DNA of 64,000 nt, taken from Halopiger aswanensis. Its GTDB lineage: Archaea; Halobacteriota; Halobacteria; Halobacteriales; Natrialbaceae. Under the pieces are notes generated by a model that was not told the DNA's origin, made no database searches, and saw only the letters and a list, made by a program, of their open reading frames with translations. The DNA lies in NCBI RefSeq assembly GCF_003610195.1, contig NZ_RAPO01000002.1, positions 372,001 to 436,000 of the forward strand, written 5' to 3'. Made by a program: the position numbers and the translations under genes. Position 1 is the first letter of the stretch. Each line of letters starts with the position of its first letter. Positions 45,016 to 53,514 of this stretch are shown piece after piece.

Positions 45016-46449
45016 TCACGTGCGGTTGTCCGATCTCTCTCGAACCCGCTGGCCGTCGGCCGTCTCCGGAAAGATCTTCCCCGGATTCAGCGTGTCCGTC
45101 GGATCCAGCGCCCGCTTGACCCGCCGCATCGCGTCGACCGCGCCCGCGCCGTGCTCGGCCTCGAGGAACTGTCGCTTCCCCTCGCCGATGCCGTGCTCGC
45201 CGGTGACCGTGCCGCCGAGTTCGATGGCTTTCTCGACCGTCTTTCGGTAGACTTCCTCGCCGCGCTCGACCATCTCCGGATCGTCCGTGTCGACCAGCAC
45301 GTTGTGGTGGAGGTTGCCGTCGCCCGCGTGGCCGTAGCAGGGCGCCAGCAGGTCCTGCTCCTCCGCGAGACGCTTCGCTTCGCGGACCATCTCGGGGTAC
45401 GCGCTGATCGGCACCGTCACGTCGCCGGGATGCAGGGTGCTCAACTCGGGCTCGTAGTTCTCGACCGCGAAGGCGATCTCCCGCCGAGCCTCCCAGAGTT
45501 CGTCCATCTCCTCGTCGTTCGCGCTGATCTCGAACTCGAGGACGTCGTGGTCCTCGAAGATCGTCCGGCAGAGGTCGATCTCCTCCTCGATGCCGTGGTT
45601 GGCGTGGAACTCGAGGAACACCGTCGGCGCGTCCGGCAGGCCGGTGTCGAGGTAGTCGTTGGTCATCCGGACGCTCAGTTCGTCGAGCAGTTCGATCCGC
45701 GCGACGGCGACCTCCGTCCGGACGGCCTCGGCGATCGCGGCGGTGGCGTCCTCGAGCGTCTCGAAGACCGCGCGTCCGCCGCGGATTTGGTGGGGGCGGC
45801 CGGCGAGTTCCAGCGTCGCCTCGGTGACGACGGCCAGCGTGCCCTCGCTACCGACCAGCAGGTCGGTCAGGTTGTAGCCGCTCGAGGTCTTGGCCGCCCG
45901 CGAGCCCGTTTGAACGACGGTCCCGTCCGCGAGGACCGCCTCGAGGCCGAGCACCCAGTCCGCAACTTCGCCGTAGCGGACGGTCTGCATCCCGCTGGCG
46001 TCGGTCGCGATCATCCCGCCGATCGTGGAGATGTCGCCCGAGGACGGCAAGGGCGGGAACATCAGCCCGTCGCGGGCGACGCGCTCGTCGACCTCGCTGC
46101 CGATGATCCCCGGCCCGACGTCGATCTGGAAGTCCTCGGGCCGGTAGTCGACGACGGCGTCCATCCGCGTGAGATCCAGGCTGATCCCGCCGTGGGCCGG
46201 CACGGCGTTACCTTCGAGGCTCGTCCCCGCGGCGTAGGGCGTGACCGGCACGTCGCGCTCGGTCGCCGCCTCGAGGATAGTCGACACGTCTTCCGTGCTT
46301 TCGGGCCAGACGACGGCGTCGGGCAGCACCTCCCGGCCGCGCTGTTCCGACCCCCAGTCGGCGGCGCGGTCCTCGCGCCGGCTCTCGGCGAACGAAACCT
46401 GATCGTCCTCGAGCGGGAGTTCCTCGAGGAACGAGCAGTCGTGCGTCAT
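45016..46449 (-). CDS. GlcD-type FAD-linked hydroxyacid oxidase
   Basis: 477 residues. N-terminal FAD_binding_4 domain (VVWPESTEDVSTILEAATERDVPVTPYAAGTSLEGNAV, then TIGGMIATDASG) and the C-terminal FAD-oxidase domain with CYGHAGDGNLHHN and GTVTGEHGIGEGK. Such enzymes oxidise glycolate, D-lactate or other 2-hydroxy acids, with a quinone or ferredoxin-like acceptor. Substrate not fixed. The ATG at 46449 was chosen over an earlier in-frame start. Convergent with the TPP enzyme. Confidence 0.9.
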   Translation of the reverse strand: MTHDCSFLEELPLEDDQVSFAESRREDRAADWGSEQRGREVLPDAVVWPESTEDVSTILEAATERDVPVTPYAAGTSLEGNAVPAHGGISLDLTRMDAVVDYRPEDFQIDVGPGIIGSEVDERVARDGLMFPPLPSSGDISTIGGMIATDASGMQTVRYGEVADWVLGLEAVLADGTVVQTGSRAAKTSSGYNLTDLLVGSEGTLAVVTEATLELAGRPHQIRGGRAVFETLEDATAAIAEAVRTEVAVARIELLDELSVRMTNDYLDTGLPDAPTVFLEFHANHGIEEEIDLCRTIFEDHDVLEFEISANDEEMDELWEARREIAFAVENYEPELSTLHPGDVTVPISAYPEMVREAKRLAEEQDLLAPCYGHAGDGNLHHNVLVDTDDPEMVERGEEVYRKTVEKAIELGGTVTGEHGIGEGKRQFLEAEHGAGAVDAMRRVKRALDPTDTLNPGKIFPETADGQRVRERSDNRT

Positions 46450-46507
46450 ATCCGTACGTCGACCACGTCGCGTATCAACGTTTGGCCGCATCGCAGGAAC
46501 GCTCACG

Positions 46508-46831
46508 GTGCTCGAGACCGTCCCTGCGAGCGTGCCCGACGACCAGCCCCGCGACCGACTGAACGACCGAACGCGACGACTTCACGATCACCTCGAGGCG
46601 ACGGCCGAACTGCCGCTCGACCGGACGGCGAGTCGCTGGATCGGCGAGGCGGAAGCCGTCGCCCGCGACGTCGCGACGAACGACCTCGACGCCGAGACGA
46701 CCCGCGACCGCGTCGCAAAGGTTCGCGAACTGCTTTCGGAAGTCGGCGATACCGGCGACGAGGCGGTCGACGAGCACCTCGAGGCGGCCCGCCGGTGCTG
46801 CGACGAGGTGCTCGAGGTCGAGGATCGGTGA
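46508..46831 (+). CDS. Small helical protein, GTG start (hypothetical)
   Basis: 107 residues from a GTG at 46508 (start MLETVPASVPDDQPRDR), helical and rich in Arg/Asp/Glu (RLNDRTRRLHDHLEA, then DEHLEAARRCCDEVLEVED). No family recognised. It lies between the GlcD-like and quinone-reductase genes, which both run on the minus strand, so it is not part of their transcripts. Confidence 0.65.
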   Translation: MLETVPASVPDDQPRDRLNDRTRRLHDHLEATAELPLDRTASRWIGEAEAVARDVATNDLDAETTRDRVAKVRELLSEVGDTGDEAVDEHLEAARRCCDEVLEVEDR

Positions 46832-46845
46832 GCGGCGACGGTTCC

Positions 46846-47811
46846 TCAGGGCTCGAGGACGAGTTTCCCGAAGACGCTGTCCTCCATGACCGCCCGCTGG
46901 GCCTCGCCGGCGTCCTCGAGGTCGTACCGCTCGTCGAGCTCGATCGAGAGTCGGCCGGCGTCCATGAGGTGGGCGACGCCGCGCAGCGGCACCCGGAGAT
47001 CCGGCGTGTTGAACATACTCATGAACTGGTAGCTGACGTCCTTCGAGCGGGCGGCGCCGTCGTTCGTAAAGCCTGGATCGGGGCTGTTCTCGCCGATGCC
47101 GACCACGCGGGCGCCCGTTGCGGCCACGTCCGCGTCGAACTGCAGGTAGTCGTCCAGCCGGTGGTCGAGGACGACGTCGACCCCGCCGTCGCTGGCCTCG
47201 AGGACGGCATCCGCGAGGTCGTCGCGAGCGTAATCCAGAACGGTGTCGGCGCCCATCGCCTCGAGGTCGTCGTGGTACTCCTCGGCGGCGGTGGTGATGA
47301 CGCGAGCGCTCACCGCGTCGGCGATCTGGACGGCGGCGTGGCCGACGCCGCCGGAGCCGCCGTGGACCAGGCAGTACTCGGCGGGCTCGAGGTCCGCGTG
47401 ATCGATCAGGGCGCGCCAGGCGGTGACGGCGACGACGCCCGCCGCGCCGGCTTTGGTGAGGTCCGCGCCGTCGGGGAGCGCGACGACGCGGTCCGTCGGG
47501 ACCGTCGCGTATTCGGCGTACGCGCCCTGATACGAGCCGTTGCCGATGCCGGTTCCGTAGACGCGGTCGCCTTCGGAGAAGGTCTCGACTGCATCACCCG
47601 TTGCCGCGACGGTGCCCGCGAAATCGACGCCGGGCGTGAACGGGACGTCGACCGGGTCGTACGACCCGTCGCGGAAGTAGGTGTCGACGGGGTTGACCCC
47701 CGCCGCAGCGACCGCAACGAGCAGTTCGTCGTCGTCAGGTTCGGGACGATCGACTTCTTCGACCTGCAGTACGTCCGAACCGCCGTGTTCGTGAAGGCGT
47801 ACAGCGCGCAT
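46846..47811 (-). CDS. NADPH:quinone reductase-type zinc-less alcohol dehydrogenase
   Basis: 321 residues of the MDR superfamily, quinone oxidoreductase branch. MRAVRLHEHGGSDVLQ starts the catalytic domain, PFTPGVDFAGTV is the cofactor entry, and the nucleotide loop is HGGSGGVGHAAVQIA. The structural and catalytic Zn Cys of classical ADH are missing, as usual in this branch. A TATA-like TTTATAC lies 29-36 bases before the ATG at 47811. Confidence 0.9.
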   Translation of the reverse strand: MRAVRLHEHGGSDVLQVEEVDRPEPDDDELLVAVAAAGVNPVDTYFRDGSYDPVDVPFTPGVDFAGTVAATGDAVETFSEGDRVYGTGIGNGSYQGAYAEYATVPTDRVVALPDGADLTKAGAAGVVAVTAWRALIDHADLEPAEYCLVHGGSGGVGHAAVQIADAVSARVITTAAEEYHDDLEAMGADTVLDYARDDLADAVLEASDGGVDVVLDHRLDDYLQFDADVAATGARVVGIGENSPDPGFTNDGAARSKDVSYQFMSMFNTPDLRVPLRGVAHLMDAGRLSIELDERYDLEDAGEAQRAVMEDSVFGKLVLEP

Positions 47812-47839
47812 CTCGGTCGTCGTACGCGCTACAGCACCG

Positions 47840-47846
47840 TATAAAT
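47840..47846 (-). promoter_or_regulatory. TATA-like element of the quinone reductase gene
   Basis: Minus-strand TTTATAC, 29 bases before the ATG at 47811. The gap to the iron-binding protein gene (47812-48077) also holds two DtxR-type boxes nearer its right end. Confidence 0.5.
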
Positions 47847-48022
47847 CGGTGTCGGACGATCGACGATCGACCGATCTCTGGCAGGTCTCGCAATAACTGC
47901 GCCATCGATGTACTCGAGATACCCAGTCCACCGCTGACAGTGGCGTGGACGTATACGGGGCTCGATCAGCGAGAGGGCAGTCCAGAGCCGTTTCTGCGCC
48001 GCAAATTCCTGTCGTTCAGTTT

Positions 48023-48036
48023 TTAGGCGCGCCTAA
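48023..48036. promoter_or_regulatory. DtxR/IdeR-type iron box 1
   Basis: TTAGGCGCGCCTAA is a perfect 14-bp palindrome. It matches the shape of sites for haloarchaeal DtxR-family metal repressors. It lies 36 bases upstream of a second, near-identical box and before a pair of iron-type binding proteins. Confidence 0.8.
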
Positions 48037-48058
48037 GATTCGAAAATCCTTTATTGTT

Positions 48059-48072
48059 TTAGGCGAGCCTAA
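48059..48072. promoter_or_regulatory. DtxR/IdeR-type iron box 2
   Basis: TTAGGCGAGCCTAA, one base off perfect symmetry, ends 5 bases before the ATG at 48078. The start-to-start spacing from box 1 is 36 bases. Between them lies an AT-rich stretch (TTTATTG) that may be the TATA box, so repressor dimers would flank or cover the promoter. Confidence 0.8.
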
Positions 48073-48077
48073 TTCCC

Positions 48078-49283
48078 ATGCCCGATGAATCACGACGGGA
48101 CAGCATAACGCGGCGACGATACATGCGGTACGGCGGCACGGTCGCGGCCGGCGGGTTGCTCGCCGGCTGTACCGGTCCTGAATCAGAAGGGAACTCGTCC
48201 GTCGACGTCGAAACGGACGACGACAGCGACTATTCAGTCGAGATCTCGCCCGTCGGCGAGGTCACGTTCGAGGAGGTGCCGACCGACGTAATGTCCTACA
48301 GTCCGCAGTACGCGGACATGCTCGTCGCGCTCGGCCACGACGAGTCGCTCAACTCGATCGGCTTCGCCGACTACGGGGAGACGCTCTCGTATTTCTTCGA
48401 TCCGCTCGAGGGTGTCGACTTCGACGCGGAGGGACTGACGGAGCTGTTTTCCAACGGGTCGTTCGACAAAGAGGTCCTCTACGAACTGGACAGCGACGTC
48501 CACCTGATGGATCCGGCCTGGACCTCGACGTTCGACGGCTGGTCGAAAGACGACACCGACGAAATTCGCGACAACGTCGGCCCCTGGTTCGCGAACAGGT
48601 ACAGTCGACAGCACGCCAGTCCGCCCGAGGAGTGGGCGGCGGACTACCAGTTTTACACCATCTGGGAACTCACCGAGAAGGTCGCGCAGGTGTTCCAGGA
48701 GGAAGAACGATTCGCGGCGCTACAGGAGGTGTACGACGACATGTACGGCACGATCCGTGCGAACCTGCCGCCGGCGAACGAACGGCCGACGGTCGGACTG
48801 GTAACCTACTACGACGACCAGTTCCACCCCTACCGAATCACGGGCCCCGGCTTCGGCAAGGCACACGTCCGCCCGCTCGAGGCCCGCGACGCGTTCGCCG
48901 ACAGCAACAAAACCTACGCGGAGAACTACGAGGCCGCCTACGACTTCGAAGGCATGCTCGAGGTTGATCCCGACGTGATTCTGCACAACTTCGCCGTGAC
49001 GCCGTTTTACGACTGGGGAGAGATCACGGACACGCTCGAGGACCACCCCCTCGGACAGAAGCTAACGGCGATCCAGAACGACCGATTCTACGCTTCGGGG
49101 CAGTCGTTCCAGGGGCCGATTCAGACGCTGTTGCAGCTCGAGATGACGGCGAAACAGCTCTATCCAGACCAGTTCGGCGAGTGGCCCCGATACGAACCGG
49201 GCGACAGCTACCCCGACTTCGACGAGGACGAACGGCTGTTCGATCACGAACGAGTCGAGGAGATCGTCGCAGGTGAGCTCTAA
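48078..49283 (+). CDS. Iron-type ABC substrate-binding lipoprotein 1
   Basis: 401 residues. A twin-arginine signal (ITRRRYMRYGGTVAAGGLLAGC) with lipobox gives a Tat-exported lipoprotein. The mature part is a two-lobed type III binding fold (helical backbone), as for siderophore, heme or cobalamin binding proteins: EVPTDVMSYSPQYADMLVAL starts lobe one. Partner membrane subunits are not adjacent. The promoter carries two DtxR-type boxes, so iron (or manganese) control is likely. The next gene is a paralogue, starting two bases after this stop. Confidence 0.88.
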   Translation: MPDESRRDSITRRRYMRYGGTVAAGGLLAGCTGPESEGNSSVDVETDDDSDYSVEISPVGEVTFEEVPTDVMSYSPQYADMLVALGHDESLNSIGFADYGETLSYFFDPLEGVDFDAEGLTELFSNGSFDKEVLYELDSDVHLMDPAWTSTFDGWSKDDTDEIRDNVGPWFANRYSRQHASPPEEWAADYQFYTIWELTEKVAQVFQEEERFAALQEVYDDMYGTIRANLPPANERPTVGLVTYYDDQFHPYRITGPGFGKAHVRPLEARDAFADSNKTYAENYEAAYDFEGMLEVDPDVILHNFAVTPFYDWGEITDTLEDHPLGQKLTAIQNDRFYASGQSFQGPIQTLLQLEMTAKQLYPDQFGEWPRYEPGDSYPDFDEDERLFDHERVEEIVAGEL

Positions 49284-49284
49284 G

Positions 49285-50472
49285 ATGAGCGACGAGAACG
49301 ACGCAGCCGGGACGACGCGGAGAGACATGGTCGAGTACGGCGGTGCGATACTCGCCGGCGGACTGCTCGCCGGGTGTACTGGCGCCGAATCCGACTCCGA
49401 CGCCGAGTCGACCGCAGCAGCCGACGGCGAAGACGACGCGGGCGACTCGAGCGCCTACGAGGTGTGCATGGAACCCGCCGGCTGCCTCGAGTTCGACGAG
49501 GTCCCCGAAACGTACGTCACCTACAAGGAAGCCTGGGCCGAGATGGGCGTCGCGCTCGGCGTCGGCGACCGACTGGCCGCGACGGACCTCGGGTACGGCG
49601 CCGTCGACCGGCTCAACGAACTGTTCTACGAGCAGTTACCCGGTGTCTCGTTCCCGACCGCCGGGGACGGCGTCGTCGACATTCGCGGCGGTGGTGACGC
49701 CGTCGACAAGGAGGTGTTCTACGAAATCGACGCGGACGTCCACCTGATGGACCCGAATCTGCCGCGCGTCTATTTCGACTGGTCCGACGACGAGACGGCG
49801 GAAATCGACCAGAACGTCGCACCGTTCTTCGGGAACTTCATCCGGCGAGAGCGCGACGACGCCTGGGGAGACGACTACGAGTTCTACACGCTCTACGAGG
49901 CCTTCGAGACGGTCGCGAAACTCTTCCAGCGCGAAGAGCGCTACGAAGCGTTCGCGACGCTGCACGACGAGATGCTCGAGACGATCGACGCGCGGCTCCC
50001 GCCGGAAGACGAACGGCCGGCGATCGGACTGCTCAACGGCGGTTCCGATCCGGCCAACGGGACGTTCTACGTGATGGACATCGCCGATGCGGGGTACGAG
50101 ATGAAACAGTACCGCGACCTGGGAATCAAGAACGCGTTCGAGGGCGCCGAAACAGGCGAGCACGGGAAAGTCGACTACGAAACGCTCCTCGAGTACGATC
50201 CGGATCAACTGTTCATCCACTGGGGGATCACGCACTCGGAGTCGGAGTTCTACGAGACGTACGTCCGGCCGATGGAGGAGGGGTCGACCGGGCAACAACT
50301 CACCGCGGTCCAGAACGACGCGGTGTACCCCGCCGGCACGGCCGAACAGGGGCCGATCACGAACCTCTTCCAGACGGAGATGCTGGCCCGCGATCAGTAC
50401 CCCGAGGAGTTCGGCGGCGAGCAACTGTTTGACCGACAGCGCGTGGCGGATATCGTCACCGGCGACCTGTAG
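49285..50472 (+). CDS. Iron-type ABC substrate-binding lipoprotein 2 (paralogue)
   Basis: 395 residues with the same build as the previous gene: Tat signal TTRRDMVEYGGAILAGGLLAGC, then a type III binding fold with the shared segment EIDADVHLMDPNL. It begins one base after the first gene's TAA, so the pair is co-transcribed from the iron-box promoter. The two differ enough to have different ligands. No permease or ATPase gene follows; the next gene is a convergent aminotransferase. Confidence 0.87.
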   Translation: MSDENDAAGTTRRDMVEYGGAILAGGLLAGCTGAESDSDAESTAAADGEDDAGDSSAYEVCMEPAGCLEFDEVPETYVTYKEAWAEMGVALGVGDRLAATDLGYGAVDRLNELFYEQLPGVSFPTAGDGVVDIRGGGDAVDKEVFYEIDADVHLMDPNLPRVYFDWSDDETAEIDQNVAPFFGNFIRRERDDAWGDDYEFYTLYEAFETVAKLFQREERYEAFATLHDEMLETIDARLPPEDERPAIGLLNGGSDPANGTFYVMDIADAGYEMKQYRDLGIKNAFEGAETGEHGKVDYETLLEYDPDQLFIHWGITHSESEFYETYVRPMEEGSTGQQLTAVQNDAVYPAGTAEQGPITNLFQTEMLARDQYPEEFGGEQLFDRQRVADIVTGDL

Positions 50473-50521
50473 CGCGCGCGTTGTTGCGCCCCAACTCCCC
50501 AATTGTGGCGGCGTTCGACTC

Positions 50522-51643
50522 TTAGCGGACGGCCCGCGTCGCGTCGTCCATGATCTCGAGGGCTTCCTTCAGATCCTCCATTCCGGTCGCGTACGACAGT
50601 CGCGCGTACCCCTCGCCGTTCGCGCCGAAGGCGTCGCCGGGGACGACGACCACGCCGCGCTCGAGCACTTCGTCGACCCACCCCTCGGGAACCTTCGGCA
50701 TCGCGTAGAACGCCCCCTCCGGCGTCGGCACCTCGAGCCCGGCGTCCTCGAGGCCGTCGAGGACGACGTCGCGCCGTTCTTCGAAGGCGTCGACCATCTC
50801 GTCGACGGGATCCTGCGGCCCGGTCAGCGCAGCTTCGGCGGCGTACTGGGCCGGCGCGGAGGCGCAGGCTTGGCCGTACTGGTGGACCCGAAGCATCCGC
50901 TCGATGCGGCGATTGGAGCCGACGACCCAGCCCAGTCGCCAACCGGTCATCGAATAGGTCTTCGAGCAGGCGCTGACGACGACCACGTTGTCCGTCTCGG
51001 CGAACTCCATCGGCGAGCGGTGAACGCCGTCGAAGACGATCTTCTCGTAGACCTCGTCGGAAATACAGAGCACGTCGTGTTCGTCGGCGATGCGGGCGAA
51101 CTCGCGCACGTCGTCCTCGCTCTGGACCGCGCCCGTCGGGTTGGCGGGGCTGTTGACGACGAACGCCGCAGTATCCTCGGTGATGTTCTCTTCGACTGTG
51201 GCGGGATCGAGCGTCAGATCCTCGCGCAGACCGACCGGCTTCGGCGTCCCGCCGGCGAGTTTCGTCAGCGCGTCGTAGGAGACGAACCCCGGATCGGGGA
51301 AGATTACCTCTTCGCCGGAGTCGACGTGGGCCTCGAGCGCGATGTGCAGGGCCTCGCTGCCGCCCGCGGTGGCGATGATGTCGCGGGGTTCGATCTCGAG
51401 GCCGTAGTCGCGGTCGTACTTCGCGGCGATGGCCTCGCGGAGGCTCTTCGTCCCCTTGTTGGAGGTGTAGGCGTCGGTCAGCCCGTTCTCGATCGCCTCG
51501 ATCGCCCCGCGTCGGGCGTGGGCGGGCGTCGGGAAGTCGGGCTGACCCAGCCCGAGGTTGATCGCGTCGTCGCCCGCGGCCTCGAACACCTCTCGGATGC
51601 CGCTGATCGACACCTGTTCGACCCGCTGTGAGAACTCCGTCAT
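50522..51643 (-). CDS. PLP-dependent aminotransferase, class I
   Basis: 373 residues. Fold-type I aminotransferase: INLGLGQPDFPTPAHARRGA start, VNSPANPTGAV for the substrate/PLP site, CISDEVYEKIVFDG with the Asp that pairs PLP, and the Schiff-base Lys in VVSACSKTYSMTGWRLGW. Likely acts on aspartate, aromatic or branched amino acids; substrate not fixed. Full length, single gene. Confidence 0.93.
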   Translation of the reverse strand: MTEFSQRVEQVSISGIREVFEAAGDDAINLGLGQPDFPTPAHARRGAIEAIENGLTDAYTSNKGTKSLREAIAAKYDRDYGLEIEPRDIIATAGGSEALHIALEAHVDSGEEVIFPDPGFVSYDALTKLAGGTPKPVGLREDLTLDPATVEENITEDTAAFVVNSPANPTGAVQSEDDVREFARIADEHDVLCISDEVYEKIVFDGVHRSPMEFAETDNVVVVSACSKTYSMTGWRLGWVVGSNRRIERMLRVHQYGQACASAPAQYAAEAALTGPQDPVDEMVDAFEERRDVVLDGLEDAGLEVPTPEGAFYAMPKVPEGWVDEVLERGVVVVPGDAFGANGEGYARLSYATGMEDLKEALEIMDDATRAVR

Positions 51644-51805
51644 ATGCTACACCCGCGCAGTCGATCCCGATAACGCTTGCTGTGTTCGTCTCAGCGCCGA
51701 ATCGAGACCGTTCGCACTACGTGATAATCAGGCGATAGAAACCGTCTTGACTACGAAATCACAGAAGCCGCAACTAATATACGGCTCCTGTCGAACTACT
51801 CGAGC

Positions 51806-52462
51806 ATGACTCCCTCTCGCCGTTCGCTACTCGCCGCGGGCACGACGGGTGCGCTCGCACTGACCGCCGGTTGTCTCGACTTCGTTCTCGGGAACGGGCC
51901 CCTCGAGTTCGACGCCCGACGCGCCGCACCGACCGACGCGGCGCTCGCGGAGACGGGCTACGAGGAAACCCAGGTCGAAGAGCAGTCGATCGACGAGACG
52001 ATTCAGGCCGGCGTCGAACGCGACGTGCGCGCCTCGATGTGGCTCTCGCTGTACTCGAAGGCGCGCAACCTTCAGGGCGAGACGATCGACGCGAGTGTCT
52101 TCGCGGCCGTCTCGATTCCCGCGATCGAAGTCGCCGGCCGCTCGTTCAACCCGATCGAGAACATGAGCAACGAGGAGCTGCTCGAGGAGGTCATGAACCG
52201 CGCGGGCGACGACTTCGGCTCGGTCAAGAACATCGGTCACGAGGAGTCGTTCGGCCTCGATATCCTGGGCGCCGGCCGCGAGGTCGACGTCTTCTCCGGT
52301 GAAACCGAGTACAACGGCCGCACGGTCGAGGTCGAAATTTCGCTGGCGTCGTTCGCCCACGAGGAGGACCTGCTGATCCTCGTCGGGAGCCACCCGAAAC
52401 CGTTCGCCGAGGAGTCGGCGAACGTCGAGGTGCTGATGGAGTCGGTCGAACACCCGGTCTAA
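51806..52462 (+). CDS. Haloarchaeal lipoprotein of the DUF6517 type
   Basis: 218 residues. A twin-arginine-like signal, PSRRSLLAAGTTGALALTAGC, ends in a lipobox Cys. The mature domain (FDARRAAPTDAALAETGYEETQVEEQSIDET, then VSIPAIEVAGRSFNP) matches the haloarchaeal DUF6517 family from memory. Surface protein of unknown role. AT-rich AATATACGG about 28 bases upstream is a plausible TATA box. Confidence 0.8.
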   Translation: MTPSRRSLLAAGTTGALALTAGCLDFVLGNGPLEFDARRAAPTDAALAETGYEETQVEEQSIDETIQAGVERDVRASMWLSLYSKARNLQGETIDASVFAAVSIPAIEVAGRSFNPIENMSNEELLEEVMNRAGDDFGSVKNIGHEESFGLDILGAGREVDVFSGETEYNGRTVEVEISLASFAHEEDLLILVGSHPKPFAEESANVEVLMESVEHPV

Positions 52463-52647
52463 GCCGCACTGACGAGCACTCGGTCTAAGTCTAAGTCACA
52501 CTGACGCTGTTGGATTCTTTCCCCGCCCACTCCGTAATCCCTGCACAGCAACGGGACTCGCCAGTCTCGCTCGAGGGCGTCGAAATCGAACCGCGAACCG
52601 AAGAATCGACGTAAAAACGGGACCGCGAACGGTGGCGGTGGCGACGC

Positions 52648-53514
52648 TCAGTAGAACTCGCGAACGAGGTCCATCGCGTCGTCGGGCGCACCCTCGGGAA
52701 TCTCGGACATGTCCTCGGTGACGCCGTGTTTCTCGTGGTACGGCACCGAGTTCTCGTCCTTGTACATCACGCCCTGGTACTCCTTGTCGCTGTCGAGGAT
52801 GACTTCCTTGGCGGCCTCGTAGTCGTTGGGGTCGTGGTCTTCGTCTTCCTGCAGGTCCACGAGGTTGTCGCGGAAGTAGTCGTAGGTGTCGACGTCGTTG
52901 AACGTGACGCAGGGGCTGAAGACGTTGACGAAGCCGAAGCCGTCGTGCTCGATGGCCTCCTGGACGATCTCCTGGTGGCGCAGCGCGTCCGAGCTAAAGG
53001 ACTGGGCGATGAAGGAGGCGCCCGAAGCCAGCGCCAGTGCGAGCGGGTTGACCGGCGGCTGTTTGGGCCCCTCGGGGGTCGTCGAGGTCTCGAAGTCAGA
53101 CCGCGAGGTCGGCGAGGCCTGGCCCTTCGTCAGGCCGTAGATGCGGTTGTCCATGACGACGTAGGTCATGTCGACGTTCCGGCGGACGGCGTGGACGAAG
53201 TGGCCGGCACCGATCGAGTAGCCGTCGCCGTCGCCGCCGGCGACCATCACTTCGATGTCGGGGCGGGCCATCTTGACGCCCTGGCCGACCGGGAGCGCGC
53301 GACCGTGGACCCCGTGCAGCGCGTAGCTGTGCATGTAGGTCCCGATCTTGCCGGAACAGCCGATCCCGGCGACCACGAACGTGTTGTCGGGGTCGTTGCC
53401 GGTCTCGGCGAGGGCTTTCATCATGCCGTTCATCGTCCCGAAGTCCCCGCAGCCGGGACACCAGGTGGGTTGCTTGTCGGATTTGAAGTCGGTGAATCGA
53501 ACGTCGGAGCTCAT
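52648..53514 (-). CDS. korB: 2-oxoacid:ferredoxin oxidoreductase, beta subunit
   Basis: 288 residues. TPP-binding subunit: WCPGCGDFGTMNGM, GIGCSGKIGTYMHSYA, and GGDGDGYSIGAGHFVHAV with MDNRIYGLTKGQ are the nucleotide and TPP contacts. It forms the enzyme with the alpha subunit encoded just upstream (4-base ATGA overlap). Haloarchaea use this ferredoxin-linked type instead of pyruvate or 2-oxoglutarate dehydrogenase complexes; whether it takes pyruvate or 2-oxoglutarate is not decided here. Confidence 0.93.
   Translation of the reverse strand: MSSDVRFTDFKSDKQPTWCPGCGDFGTMNGMMKALAETGNDPDNTFVVAGIGCSGKIGTYMHSYALHGVHGRALPVGQGVKMARPDIEVMVAGGDGDGYSIGAGHFVHAVRRNVDMTYVVMDNRIYGLTKGQASPTSRSDFETSTTPEGPKQPPVNPLALALASGASFIAQSFSSDALRHQEIVQEAIEHDGFGFVNVFSPCVTFNDVDTYDYFRDNLVDLQEDEDHDPNDYEAAKEVILDSDKEYQGVMYKDENSVPYHEKHGVTEDMSEIPEGAPDDAMDLVREFY

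Noticed and set aside
45151..47844. A nearly 900-codon plus-strand frame opposite the GlcD-like and quinone reductase genes.
   Set aside because: Shadow of two real minus-strand genes; no family sign in its translation.
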